From NCBI GenBank assembly GCA_023395595.1, contig JAEWYO010000009.1:1-53794 (forward strand): a stretch of DNA of 53,794 nucleotides. The letters are read 5' to 3'. Shown piece by piece: positions 26,842 to 35,598 of the stretch (position 1 is the first letter of the stretch; every line of letters begins with the position of its first letter). The translations under genes were made by a program, and so were the position numbers. The stretch is from Bacillota bacterium. Lineage in GTDB: Bacteria > Bacillota > Clostridia > Christensenellales > CAG-138. The notes under the pieces were generated by a model, which saw only the letters and a program-made list of their open reading frames with translations, did not search any database and was not told the DNA's origin.

Positions 26842-27810
26842 TTAGTGAATGACTTTATTGCCCTGCTTGACGCGATACTGATCCAGCAGCACCGCACCGA
26901 TGACAACAAGCCCCGTAAAGAACGTCTGCCAGTGGCTCTGCAAGCCCATGGACATCAACCCTTGCTTGAGTACGCTCATGACGAACACACCGATGATGGT
27001 TCCGACCAGGGTTCCCGTGCCGCCACTCATGGACGTACCGCCGATGACAACGCCCGCAATGCCGAGGAGTTCCTGTCCGTTGCCCGTGCTGGGAATGATG
27101 GACGTGTAGACCGCAGCGTAGAACACGCCGGCTGCACCGCAGCAGAACCCGCAGAAGGTGTATACGCCTGCCAACCACGGCTTTGTCTGGATGCCGGAGA
27201 GGCGCGCCGCTTCCGCGTTGCTGCCGATTGCATAGGTATATCTGCCAAAGCGAGTCTTGTTGAGCAGGATCAACGCGAGAATGAAGAATGCGGCAAGCCA
27301 TAGTACGCCGACAGGGAAACCGGATGTCGTCTTGTAGAAGAAGTTCTTAAACCAACCGTCTGCGGTGCCGAAGGTCGGATACCGCATGGTTTGCACCTTG
27401 GTGACGATTGCGCCAAAGCCCATGCCCATCATCTGTGTGCCGAGCGTAGCAATGAACGGCGGCAGTCCCATGTATGCAATCATGATGCCGTTGAGCAAGC
27501 CAATCAGCGTCGCAACCGCGAGTACCAGCGCAAGGCACCACCCCATCGGCCAATGCCAGCTGTTGTATGCCATGCCGCCGATGAGCGCCGCGCACATCAT
27601 CGTCGTTCCCAAAGACAGGTCGATACCGCCGGTGATGATGACGAACGTAACACCGATGGCCATAAAGCCAATGTAGTAGGATCCATCGAGGATGTTGATC
27701 AGATAGTCGGTGGAAAAGAAGTTGTTTCCGAATACCGAGAAGAATCCATACAGAATCACCAATACCATTGGCGCGAGGAGTTTTGTTAGATCGAACTTTT
27801 TGGTTGCCAT
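26842..27810 (-). CDS. Sugar ABC importer permease, RbsC type
   Basis: A 322-residue inner-membrane permease with about ten hydrophobic helices. Family markers are FVIITGGIDLSLGTTMM, GLLNGIMIAYMGLPPFIATLGT and YAIGSNAEAARLSGI, the ATPase-docking loop. GAGGATGGG precedes the ATG, and the gene starts 10 nt after the ATPase stop. Only one permease gene is present, so the channel should be a homodimer. Confidence 0.92.
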   Translation of the reverse strand: MATKKFDLTKLLAPMVLVILYGFFSVFGNNFFSTDYLINILDGSYYIGFMAIGVTFVIITGGIDLSLGTTMMCAALIGGMAYNSWHWPMGWCLALVLAVATLIGLLNGIMIAYMGLPPFIATLGTQMMGMGFGAIVTKVQTMRYPTFGTADGWFKNFFYKTTSGFPVGVLWLAAFFILALILLNKTRFGRYTYAIGSNAEAARLSGIQTKPWLAGVYTFCGFCCGAAGVFYAAVYTSIIPSTGNGQELLGIAGVVIGGTSMSGGTGTLVGTIIGVFVMSVLKQGLMSMGLQSHWQTFFTGLVVIGAVLLDQYRVKQGNKVIH

Positions 27811-27820
27811 AATCCCATCC

Positions 27821-29314
27821 TCACATATTCATTGTTGCAAACGTCATGACGCTGGTTTGAGTCGCATTGCAGATATCCAGTTCACCGGTGATCGCGCCTT
27901 CGCACATAACGATGATCCGGTCGGACATGCGCAACAGCTCCGGCATTTCCGAGGAAATCATGATGATGGACTTCCCATCCTCTACCAACTGGTTCATGAG
28001 TTTGTAAATCTCGCTCTTGGCACCGACATCGATACCGCGCGTCGGCTCGTCGAAGATCAGCACATCGCATTTCTTGATCAGCCATTTTGCAATGACGATC
28101 TTCTGCTGGTTTCCGCCGGATAGGTTCTTCACCAGTTGGCGAAGACTCGGTGTCTTGATCGAAATCTTCTGAATGTATTCACTTGCAATCTTGTCGATCT
28201 TTTTATCATTCATGATCGGTCCAACGCAATAGTTTTCCAGATCCGCCATCACGCTGTTGTCGCGCACGGAGAGCCCGGTTGCCACGCCGAACGCTTTTCT
28301 GTCTTCGGAGAGATATCCGATTCCGTGTTTGACCGCGTCGCTGGGCGAATGAATCTCAACCTTTTGCCCTTTGACAAGCACTTCGCCGGAGACCTTCACG
28401 TCCGCGCCAAAGAGCGCGCGCATGGTCTCCGTCCGTCCCGCGCCGATGAGGCCCGCAAAGCCGAGGATTTCGCCTTTGCGCAGCGAGAAGGATACGTCCT
28501 TGACGTTCGGCGCAACGATATGCCTGGCTTCCAGCACGACCGGCGCATCCTGCGGCACCGTGCTGCATTGTTTGGGCTCTTCGTAGATGACGCGGCCGAC
28601 CATCATGGAGATGATCTCCTGCCGCGTGACATCTGCGGTGTTGACGGTGCCGACATACTGTCCGTCGCGCATGACCGTGATGCGGTCGGAGATTCGCCAG
28701 AGCTCCTCCAACCGGTGAGAGATATAGATGACGCTGCGTCCCGCCGCGCGCAGTTGACGGATGAAGCGAAACAGCTCTTCGATTTCAGTATCCGTCAGAG
28801 GCGAAGTCGGCTCGTCCATCACGAAAAGCTCGCTGTTGTTGTTGAGGGCTTTGGCGATTTCGATCATCTGCTGCTTTGCGACGGTAAGCTTCTTGACCGG
28901 CATCGTCGGATCGATCTCCAGATGCATCGACGCAAGCAATTCCTTTGCCGCCTGATTCGCCTTCTTCTGGTCGAGGAGCACTCCGCCGAACATGGGCTCT
29001 TTCCCTATATAGATGTTCTCGGCGACAGACAGATGCGGCATCAGGTTCAGCTCCTGATGGATCATACCGATGCCGCGCTTTTGCGCATCCAGCGGGCCGT
29101 TGAGTTCAATCTCTTCGCCCTTGTAGATAATCTCTCCGCCGTCTTTCTTATAGATGCCGTTGAGCACCTTCATCAGCGTGGATTTCCCCGCGCCGTTTTC
29201 ACCGATCAGCGCATGGACTTCGCCATAGCGCACATTGATACACGCGTTATCAAGCGCATGCACACCCGGAAAAGACTTCTGAATATTTTTCATCTCCAGC
29301 AAGATGTCAGACAT
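27821..29314 (-). CDS. Sugar ABC importer tandem ATPase, RbsA type
   Basis: A 497-residue protein with two ABC domains. The first has Walker A GENGAGKS, signature-like KLTVAKQQMIEIAK and Walker B LFVMDEP. The second has GLIGAGRTE in the Walker A position, signature NLSGGNQQK and LIFDEPTRGID. It is the first gene of the 12-kb operon; GGGGTGAAACC lies before the ATG. A probable promoter lies about 100 bp upstream, with a palindromic operator candidate in the leader. Confidence 0.92.
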   Translation of the reverse strand: MSDILLEMKNIQKSFPGVHALDNACINVRYGEVHALIGENGAGKSTLMKVLNGIYKKDGGEIIYKGEEIELNGPLDAQKRGIGMIHQELNLMPHLSVAENIYIGKEPMFGGVLLDQKKANQAAKELLASMHLEIDPTMPVKKLTVAKQQMIEIAKALNNNSELFVMDEPTSPLTDTEIEELFRFIRQLRAAGRSVIYISHRLEELWRISDRITVMRDGQYVGTVNTADVTRQEIISMMVGRVIYEEPKQCSTVPQDAPVVLEARHIVAPNVKDVSFSLRKGEILGFAGLIGAGRTETMRALFGADVKVSGEVLVKGQKVEIHSPSDAVKHGIGYLSEDRKAFGVATGLSVRDNSVMADLENYCVGPIMNDKKIDKIASEYIQKISIKTPSLRQLVKNLSGGNQQKIVIAKWLIKKCDVLIFDEPTRGIDVGAKSEIYKLMNQLVEDGKSIIMISSEMPELLRMSDRIIVMCEGAITGELDICNATQTSVMTFATMNM

Positions 29315-29350
29315 GGTTTCACCCCGATTTCGTTTTGCTCAATCAATGGA

Positions 29351-29366
29351 ATGGGAATGTTCCCAT
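29351..29366. promoter_or_regulatory. 16-bp palindromic operator candidate
   Basis: ATGGGAATGTTCCCAT is a near-perfect palindrome (only the central TG breaks symmetry). It lies between the divergent importer and LacI-fusion genes, 37-52 bp upstream of the importer ATPase start and downstream of its predicted transcription start, where a repressor would block elongation. Confidence 0.6.
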
Positions 29367-29409
29367 CGAAGAATTTGATTACATGGTTGACGTGCCTGTT
29401 TGTGATATC

Positions 29410-29438
29410 AAAATACATTCCACACAGACTGTAGTCAA
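29410..29438 (-). promoter_or_regulatory. Promoter of the sugar operon
   Basis: On the minus strand TTGACT (29433-29438), 17-nt spacer, TATTTT (29410-29415). Transcription would start near 29403. Confidence 0.45.
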
Positions 29439-29487
29439 TGAATTTTGATATAATTTTCATTGAATCGTTTCATTTTTGTGTTTCAAA

Positions 29488-29516
29488 TTTACTTTTACCG
29501 TTTCCTTTGCTATAAT
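29488..29516 (+). promoter_or_regulatory. Promoter of the LacI-fusion gene
   Basis: TTTACT (29488-29493), 17-nt spacer, perfect TATAAT (29511-29516), giving a leader of about 22 nt. A second TATAAT at 29449-29454 lies between CAATGAA/TTCATTG inverted repeats (29436-29442, 29456-29462). Confidence 0.6.
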
Positions 29517-29544
29517 GGCTGCATCCAGGAAAGAGAGAAACCGG

Positions 29545-31779
29545 ATGAGCACAATCAAAGACGTTGCCCGAATGGCGGGCGTTTCCGTTGGAACCGTATC
29601 CAACTTCATGACAGGGGCAAAGACTGTTTCACCGGAGATGTCAAAGCAGATTCAATCGGCCGTAGACGAACTGGGCTACCGGCCGAATTCCTATGCGAAA
29701 AATCTCCGCACAAACAACAATCTCGAAATCGGCGTCATCTTGCCGAACACCTACGATCAATACTATTCGTTCCTTCTGGCCGGGTTGGAGCGCGACCTGA
29801 AACAGGCCGGATACTATGTCAATCTCGCTTTACACGACGATGTGCCGGAAGAAGAGATCGCAATCCTTGACGGATTCATGCGCAAGGACATGTGCGGGCT
29901 CATTGTTGTCTCCTGCCAAAATAGCTATGTGTACTTTGAGCAAAGCAGGCGCACACCGATCGTTTTCATCGACCGCAAACCGGGCAATCCGGATGTCAAC
30001 TTCATCTCCTTTGACGCGTATGAAACCACACGTTATTTACTGACGGAGCTCAAGCGCGAAGGCTGCGAAACCATCGCCCTCTTTGCCGGTCCGGTGAGCC
30101 TGAGCTGCGAGGCGGACGCCGCGCGTGCATTTCGCGACTTCTATTCGGAAAACGACATGCCCGACGCGGAGCGCTATCTGCGGCATTTGCGCGCGACGAA
30201 GGAGGAAGCCTTCCGCACCGGAGTCGAGTATTTCAGCAGCAGCAAGCCCGACGCCGTGATCGCAACCTCGCGCAATATCACAAACGGCTTGGAACAGTCG
30301 CTTTCGCTGCTCGGCATTTCGGTGAACAACGACATCCGGTTTGTCTCCTTCGGTCAGGAAAACTGGAGCCGTTCTGTCACCAGTAACGGCGTGCTGCATA
30401 CCATGCGCCCCGCACACTGGATGGGAAAAAAAGCCGCAAGGCTGCTGCTCGACAACATCCAAAGCCCCTTGATGTTTGAAAAGCAGCAGATCGTACTGCA
30501 CGACAAGATCGTGGGCAAGCCGCTGTTTCGCAACGATGCTACATTTTATGCCGCGGTTGACCGCACAAGGCCCATCAAGGTGCTCCTGCTGAATTCGCCA
30601 AACGCGCATGCAATCTTACGCACGCACACCGACTTCACGCGCAAAACCGGCCTTGATGTCGATATCACGCTCAACGAACACGGCTCGCTGCTCAACCACC
30701 TGATGAACAAGGAAGCGGTGTCGGGGTTCGATATCGTTATGTATGACAACCCGTGGCTCGATAGCCTCGTGCGCGCCAACCGCCTCGCCGACATCACGTC
30801 GTTCACGCAGTCCAACGATTTCAGCGCGGATGCGTTTCTTCCCAACCTGCTGGATAAGGTTGGTATCATTGGTGATCGCTGCTACGGGGTGCCTTTCATC
30901 TTCGGCCCGCAGATTTTACTTTATCGCAAAGATTTGTTTGAAAACCAGAGCCTACAGGAGCAGTTTGAGAAGAAATACCGCACCAAACTCCGCGTGCCCA
31001 GAACATGGTTTGAGTTCAACGTGGTCAGCAGCTTCTTTACGCGAAAGCTCAACCCCACGTCTCCAACCTCCTACGGCACCGCAATCGCCGCCGGAAACGA
31101 GGCGATCCTGATGCCGGAGCTGATGCCGCGCGTCTGGGCATACGGTGGTTGCGTGTTTGATGAATCCGGCCATGCCGCAACGAATACATCCGCGTTTACC
31201 AAGGGTGTCACCAGCTTTATCGAAACCTTCTCCTACGCAAACCCAAGCACCCGCAACTATACCGTTGAGCAGACAGTTGCGGATTTTTACAACGGCAACA
31301 TCGCGATGCTCGTCGGCTTTGCCTCGTTTGTCGCGGATGTCAACAACGAGAAAAAGTCCAAGATCGTCGGCAAAATCGGTTATTCCAACATCCCCGGCGG
31401 GTATTCCGTTCTGGGCAGTTGGGGACTCGGGATTCCACCGGAATCCAAACGCAAGGAGGAGGCATTCTCGTTCATTCGCTGGACCTGCGACCCTGCAATG
31501 AGCAATTATTTTGCGGTGCTGGACGGGCAGTCCCCGCTGGAAAATGTCTACATCAATGACGAACTTGCCAACCATTATCCCTGGCTCCCGATCATCTATC
31601 GCTCCTACGGCACGAATCGCCAGCGCAAGTCGTTTTTGCGAAGCGACGGCGTGTTTGTGCCGATCACGAGCGTTGAACACGCGATTTACCGCGCCATCGA
31701 CGATATTTTGCAAAAGAACTGCTCCATCGACAAAGCGCTGAAGCACCTTACCGCAAGCATCGACCAGATGGATCGATAA
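29545..31779 (+). CDS. LacI-type repressor fused to a type II solute-binding-protein domain
   Basis: A 744-residue, probably cytoplasmic protein: no signal peptide or membrane helix is visible. Residues 1-55 are a LacI helix-turn-helix (TIKDVARMAGVSVGTVSNFM, NSYAKNLR hinge). Residues about 60-335 form the usual type I sensor (IGVILPNTYDQYYSFLLAG through the VLHTMRPAHWMGKKAARLL segment). From about residue 350 a second ligand-binding module begins (PIKVLLLNSPNAH) with family 1 solute-binding-protein features: DIVMYDNPWLDSL, YGVPFIFGPQILLYRKDLFE, NGNIAMLVGFASF and RKEEAFSFIRW. ATG at 29545 was chosen for the LacI start, with a purine-rich site upstream. It diverges from the ribose-type importer operon and probably controls it. 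Two stacked ligand domains suggest integration of two signals. Confidence 0.9.
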   Translation: MSTIKDVARMAGVSVGTVSNFMTGAKTVSPEMSKQIQSAVDELGYRPNSYAKNLRTNNNLEIGVILPNTYDQYYSFLLAGLERDLKQAGYYVNLALHDDVPEEEIAILDGFMRKDMCGLIVVSCQNSYVYFEQSRRTPIVFIDRKPGNPDVNFISFDAYETTRYLLTELKREGCETIALFAGPVSLSCEADAARAFRDFYSENDMPDAERYLRHLRATKEEAFRTGVEYFSSSKPDAVIATSRNITNGLEQSLSLLGISVNNDIRFVSFGQENWSRSVTSNGVLHTMRPAHWMGKKAARLLLDNIQSPLMFEKQQIVLHDKIVGKPLFRNDATFYAAVDRTRPIKVLLLNSPNAHAILRTHTDFTRKTGLDVDITLNEHGSLLNHLMNKEAVSGFDIVMYDNPWLDSLVRANRLADITSFTQSNDFSADAFLPNLLDKVGIIGDRCYGVPFIFGPQILLYRKDLFENQSLQEQFEKKYRTKLRVPRTWFEFNVVSSFFTRKLNPTSPTSYGTAIAAGNEAILMPELMPRVWAYGGCVFDESGHAATNTSAFTKGVTSFIETFSYANPSTRNYTVEQTVADFYNGNIAMLVGFASFVADVNNEKKSKIVGKIGYSNIPGGYSVLGSWGLGIPPESKRKEEAFSFIRWTCDPAMSNYFAVLDGQSPLENVYINDELANHYPWLPIIYRSYGTNRQRKSFLRSDGVFVPITSVEHAIYRAIDDILQKNCSIDKALKHLTASIDQMDR

Positions 31780-31883
31780 TTTTCAGCACCGGACTAACCG
31801 CAAAAGTCAGGGGCCTCCGTCCGCGCGTGCAACATTGCTTCGTTTGTATACATAAAATCCAATTTTAATGCCGCTCTGTTTTG

Positions 31884-31920
31884 GCAAAACCGCTCTACCG
31901 AATGGGTAGAGCGGTTTTGC
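31884..31920. terminator. Terminator between converging genes
   Basis: Perfect 16-bp stem GCAAAACCGCTCTACC/GGTAGAGCGGTTTTGC with a 5-nt loop, between the LacI fusion (plus) and the PAS-EAL pseudogene (minus). The rest of 31780-32039 holds no gene; the 10-mer GGTCGATCAC is directly repeated at 31995 and 32013. Confidence 0.75.
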
Positions 31921-32039
31921 ATCTCTGCCATACTCTTGCGTCGTATCTTGGTTGGACTCTAGCAGCAACCTGCTGATTTTGCGGAAGAAGCAACGGTCGA
32001 TCACGATCCGTCGGTCGATCACACAATACGGTGCTGGAT

Positions 32040-35000
32040 TTATTTGGCACCAAGCAACTGGATCGCCGCTTCTTCATCCAACGCTTTACTGATGAGATAC
32101 CCCTGAATCATGTCGCAGTTATGCGCCTCCAGATAGCGCCTTTGCGTTTCGTATTCAACGCCTTCGGCAATCACACAGTGCCCAAGACGATGTGCCATCG
32201 AGATAATATCACCCGTAATTGCCCGTTCCGGGCTATCTTCGAGCAGTTGATCGATAAAGAATTTGTCGATCTTCAAACAATTAACGTTGAGTTCCTTTTC
32301 TCGCCTCAGTGAAGAATATCCCGTCCCGAAGTCGTCAATCGCGATTTTCAGCCCCGCCTGCCGCAACTCAAGAATGACTTTGTTGATATAGTCATAATCG
32401 GACGAGAAGATGGATTCCGTGATCTCGATGTCAATATTGTGCGGGTTGACCTGGCTATTTCGAATCTGTTCGAGCAGACTGCTGGTAAAGTCCGGTCGGA
32501 GCAATTGAATGGCCGAGACGTTGATTGCAACGCCAACCGTTTCATAGCCGAGCGCATGGATTCTGTGCAGGAACCGGAGTGCTTTGGCGATGATCTCTTT
32601 TCCGATGGGAATGATCAATTTCGTCTTCTCGGCAATCGGGATGAACTCCAGCGGAGAAACAGCGCCCAGCCCTTCCGTTTTCATCCTCGCCAGCGCTTCA
32701 AACCCGCTGATCGTGTTGGTCTTGAGATTCAGGATCGGCTGAAATTGCAACGTTAGCGCACCGGAATCTTCTCCTTCCGAGAGGCGCACAAGCTCCCTCC
32801 GGATCGCGCTTTCCCGTTGGACAATCGCCTCCAGAGTTTGATCATAGAAGCAAATGCCGGAGCCTTCATCAAACCCGCTCAGCGCGCGTTCCGACGCGAT
32901 GAGCAACCGTCTGAGCAGCATATCGACGTTGAACTCGCCGCTCTGATCCTGTATCTCCAAAATGCCAATCCCCAAGCCAATTCTGTCCGTCACAAAGACT
33001 TCTTCCAGGGTTTTTAAGATGCTGCGCGCGATTTGCGTGAGCTCCACCTTGTCCGAATAATCAGGTAGATAGAGAACAAACCTGTTTTCGAAGGTGCTGA
33101 ATAGAACCCGGCGATCACAGCAATACACCTGCAGCGCCTCTGTGAGTTTCTGAATGAGCCGCTGTGTGTAATGAAACCCGTAGTTTGCTGTGAGCAGCTG
33201 AATCAAGCTCACGTTTATACTGATCAGAGCACGCTTGCCCTTTCTGTTTTGGCGATAGTCTTTTTCCAGCGTTGCTTCCAGATAGCCCCGGTTATAGAGG
33301 CCGGTGAGGCGATCATGATCGTTGATATACCGAAGATTATTCTCCATCTCCTTGCGGTCGGAGATATCAAGGATGATGCCTTCGAGCGCTTCTACTTCTT
33401 CATCCTCCCGATACACGCCCTGCCCCATCTCAATGACCCATTTTCGCTCGCCCTGCGCGGTTGTGATTTCATACTCACATTTGTAGGGCTGCTTGTTGGG
33501 CACCGCGCGCTGCCACTCTCCATAATATGTCCTTGTGCTCCGGATTGATGATGTCGTTAAACGCCAAATCGCGGTTATTGATAAAGCTATCCGGCTGATA
33601 GCCCGTCAGCGCAAAACACCCGTAAGACACGATCTGCATGGTTCCGTATGGATCATATTTGCATCGATACGCGAGCCCCGGCAGATTGGAGATTAAAATC
33701 GATTTGCTCCGTTCGCTTTCTTTCAAAGCCTGCTCCGCCTGCTTCCGGTGCGTTATATCACGAGACACGCCGAGAAAGCCGGTCGCGTTTCCTTCACTAT
33801 CGCGCGTCATCGAGATGTTCATCTCCATCCAGATGGCCGCCCCGTCTGCCTTGATGTGCTCAACCTCTGTCGTTCTAGCTCGTTTTTTGTCCGCATTGGG
33901 GTCTTTTTCTTTCTCCAGTTCTTCTAAAAGAACCTTTTGAATCTGCTTGCGTGTGTGCTCCGGCAGTTTATTCTCCATTTGCTCATGCAAGTGCTCTTCC
34001 GGTGACTCACCCAGAAGTTTCTCAATCGATGGGCTGATATACAGCGCGCGCAGATTCAAATCCGTCTGCCAAACAACATCCGACATGTTCTCTGCGATAT
34101 TTCGATACTTCTTCTCGCTTTCGATGAGTGCCTGCTCGGCAGCCTTTTGGTTCGTAATATCCTGCAAGATGCAGTGCGTTTGTTTGAAATCCCCCTCAGT
34201 TCCGTAGCCGATTCTCCCTTCAAACGAGATGTAGATGGGCTTGCCCGATCGATGCAACATCTCGAATTCACTGTGGATGAATCCTTGCGCCTTGAACAGC
34301 GGGAAGCGTTTTTGAAAGGCATCCCGATAAGCAGGTGATAAAAAGTCGCCAAACCATTTGCCGATGACTTCTTCACGCGTATATCCGAGCAGATCGCACC
34401 ACATCTGGTTCACTTCAATGAAAAACCCGTTTGCATCCAGAGACTGATAGCCAAGCGGCGCTTTGTCGAACAGCAGCTTGAATCTTTCTTCGGATTGTTT
34501 GAGCTGCTCCTGCGTCTGCTTCAGCATTTGCTGGCGAATGAGCAGCAAACTCAGCAGCACCGTTGCAACCGGATAGACCAGCATCACCGGCAGCGCGATG
34601 GAGCGAATCACGTTTATGCTGCTGGGATACGGCAGCAGGAGCATGCAGATCAGCATCGCAAGATGCACGCAAATGCTCATGCCCAGAATATTGAGCCAGC
34701 GATACCTCGTTGCTTTGGGATAGACCCATCGCCGCCATGCAAGCCCGATCAGCGCACTCGAGAGAATCACCGCGATGCCGGGCAACGCCCCAGCGCCGCC
34801 GATAAATAAGCGCATGCCGGTTGCAACCGCAACCGTGATTGCGGCGGGAATCGCGCCGAAGATGAGAGCGGTTACGCTGATCAGAATCGATCGTGTGTCA
34901 AAAATGATGCCCGACTGGAGCGTGAAAGGCATACTCATAACCGCGCTGCAGGTGAGTGCAATGAGTACACCGATGAACGTCCGCTGCAGGTTGCGGGTTT

Positions 35001-35094
35001 TCAACGGCAGAAGGTATGCTACTTCATAGATCACGGATAGGGCCAGCAGCAAAGCCGCGTTATTGAACAAGGCAATGAGTATGTCTCGTTCCAT
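32040..35094 (-). pseudogene. 5TM-PAS-PAS-PAS-GGDEF-EAL sensor, split by a single-base frameshift
   Basis: Reconstructed as about 1,017 residues: an N-terminal 5TMR-LYT-like region with helices through about residue 190, three PAS domains, a degenerate GGDEF domain (FENRF replaces GGDEF) and an EAL phosphodiesterase domain. EAL catalytic residues are kept: GFEALARM, AINVSAIQLL, DIEITES, DDFGTGYSSL, LKIDKFF and AEGVE. The frame breaks inside PAS3 at about 33524-33530: the upstream frame reads PEHKDILWRV and soon stops, whereas dropping one base near 33528 gives PEHKDYYGEWQRAVPNKQPYKCEYE. The upstream fragment ends at 33475 and the downstream fragment could only start internally near 33503. AAGGAGGG precedes the ATG at 35094. 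Recent pseudogene or assembly error. Confidence 0.88.
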
Positions 35095-35478
35095 ATTGCA
35101 CCCTCCTTATTGAACATGTTCCGTTTTGATGGAATAAACCTTTTCAAAAAAGCTGTGCCGCATTGATTTGTTTGCATGTGCCAAATTTGCTTGAGCCAGA
35201 AATCAAGCTGAATTGCGCCTTTTGTTGGCCGCATGCAAGAAATAACCCTGTCCGGGCGATTTCTTCTACTATGTATTCTCTTTTATCCGTTCTCTTTAAG
35301 TGGTTTCACCGCAGTGAGAAAATAATCTGTCTTGTGCTTTGCGTTTCTGATTTGCTTTTCTATCGTTCTGCAATTAATTCTAACACGTCAGGTGGATTTC
35401 GTCTTGCGCTTTCTGTACGTTTTTATTGCTTTTACACGCTAAACGTAACAGCTTTCCGTTTGAAATGCGCTCTTCGGC

Positions 35479-35507
35479 TTGACTTGGCTCGTATCAAATG
35501 CTACAGT
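35479..35507 (+). promoter_or_regulatory. Promoter of the glutamate dehydrogenase operon
   Basis: TTGACT (35479-35484), 17-nt spacer, TACAGT (35502-35507). Leader of about 85 nt to the ATG at 35599. Confidence 0.55.
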
Positions 35508-35518
35508 AGGAACTGTTG

Positions 35519-35536
35519 TATATAATATATTATATA
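35519..35536. promoter_or_regulatory. Perfect 18-bp AT palindrome in the gdh leader
   Basis: TATATAATATATTATATA is a perfect palindrome starting about 5-6 bp after the predicted transcription start. It could bind a regulator, or it may supply a second -10 element. Confidence 0.5.
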
Positions 35537-35598
35537 GCTGGTATTCATTCTTATTCATTGTGTTCAACCCTCAAAACTATAGAAGCCGGAGTGTAATT

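Larger units (their letters stand above)
35095..35598. other. Intergenic region upstream of the glutamate dehydrogenase pair
   Basis: About 500 bp, AT-richer than its surroundings, between divergent genes. It holds the gdh promoter (35479-35507) and an 18-bp AT palindrome (35519-35536). I see no conserved gene or recognisable riboswitch. Confidence 0.5.

Noticed and set aside
26005..29434. Two 432-residue plus-strand frames opposite the sugar importer genes
   Set aside because: They mirror the lipoprotein, permease and ATPase genes and contain no recognisable domain.
31807..32077. Small minus-strand frames between the LacI fusion and the EAL pseudogene
   Set aside because: They read through the 16-bp terminator stem and have no family features.
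35163..35525. 120-residue plus-strand frame upstream of gdhA
   Set aside because: Spans promoter sequence, has no ribosome site and no domain resemblance.
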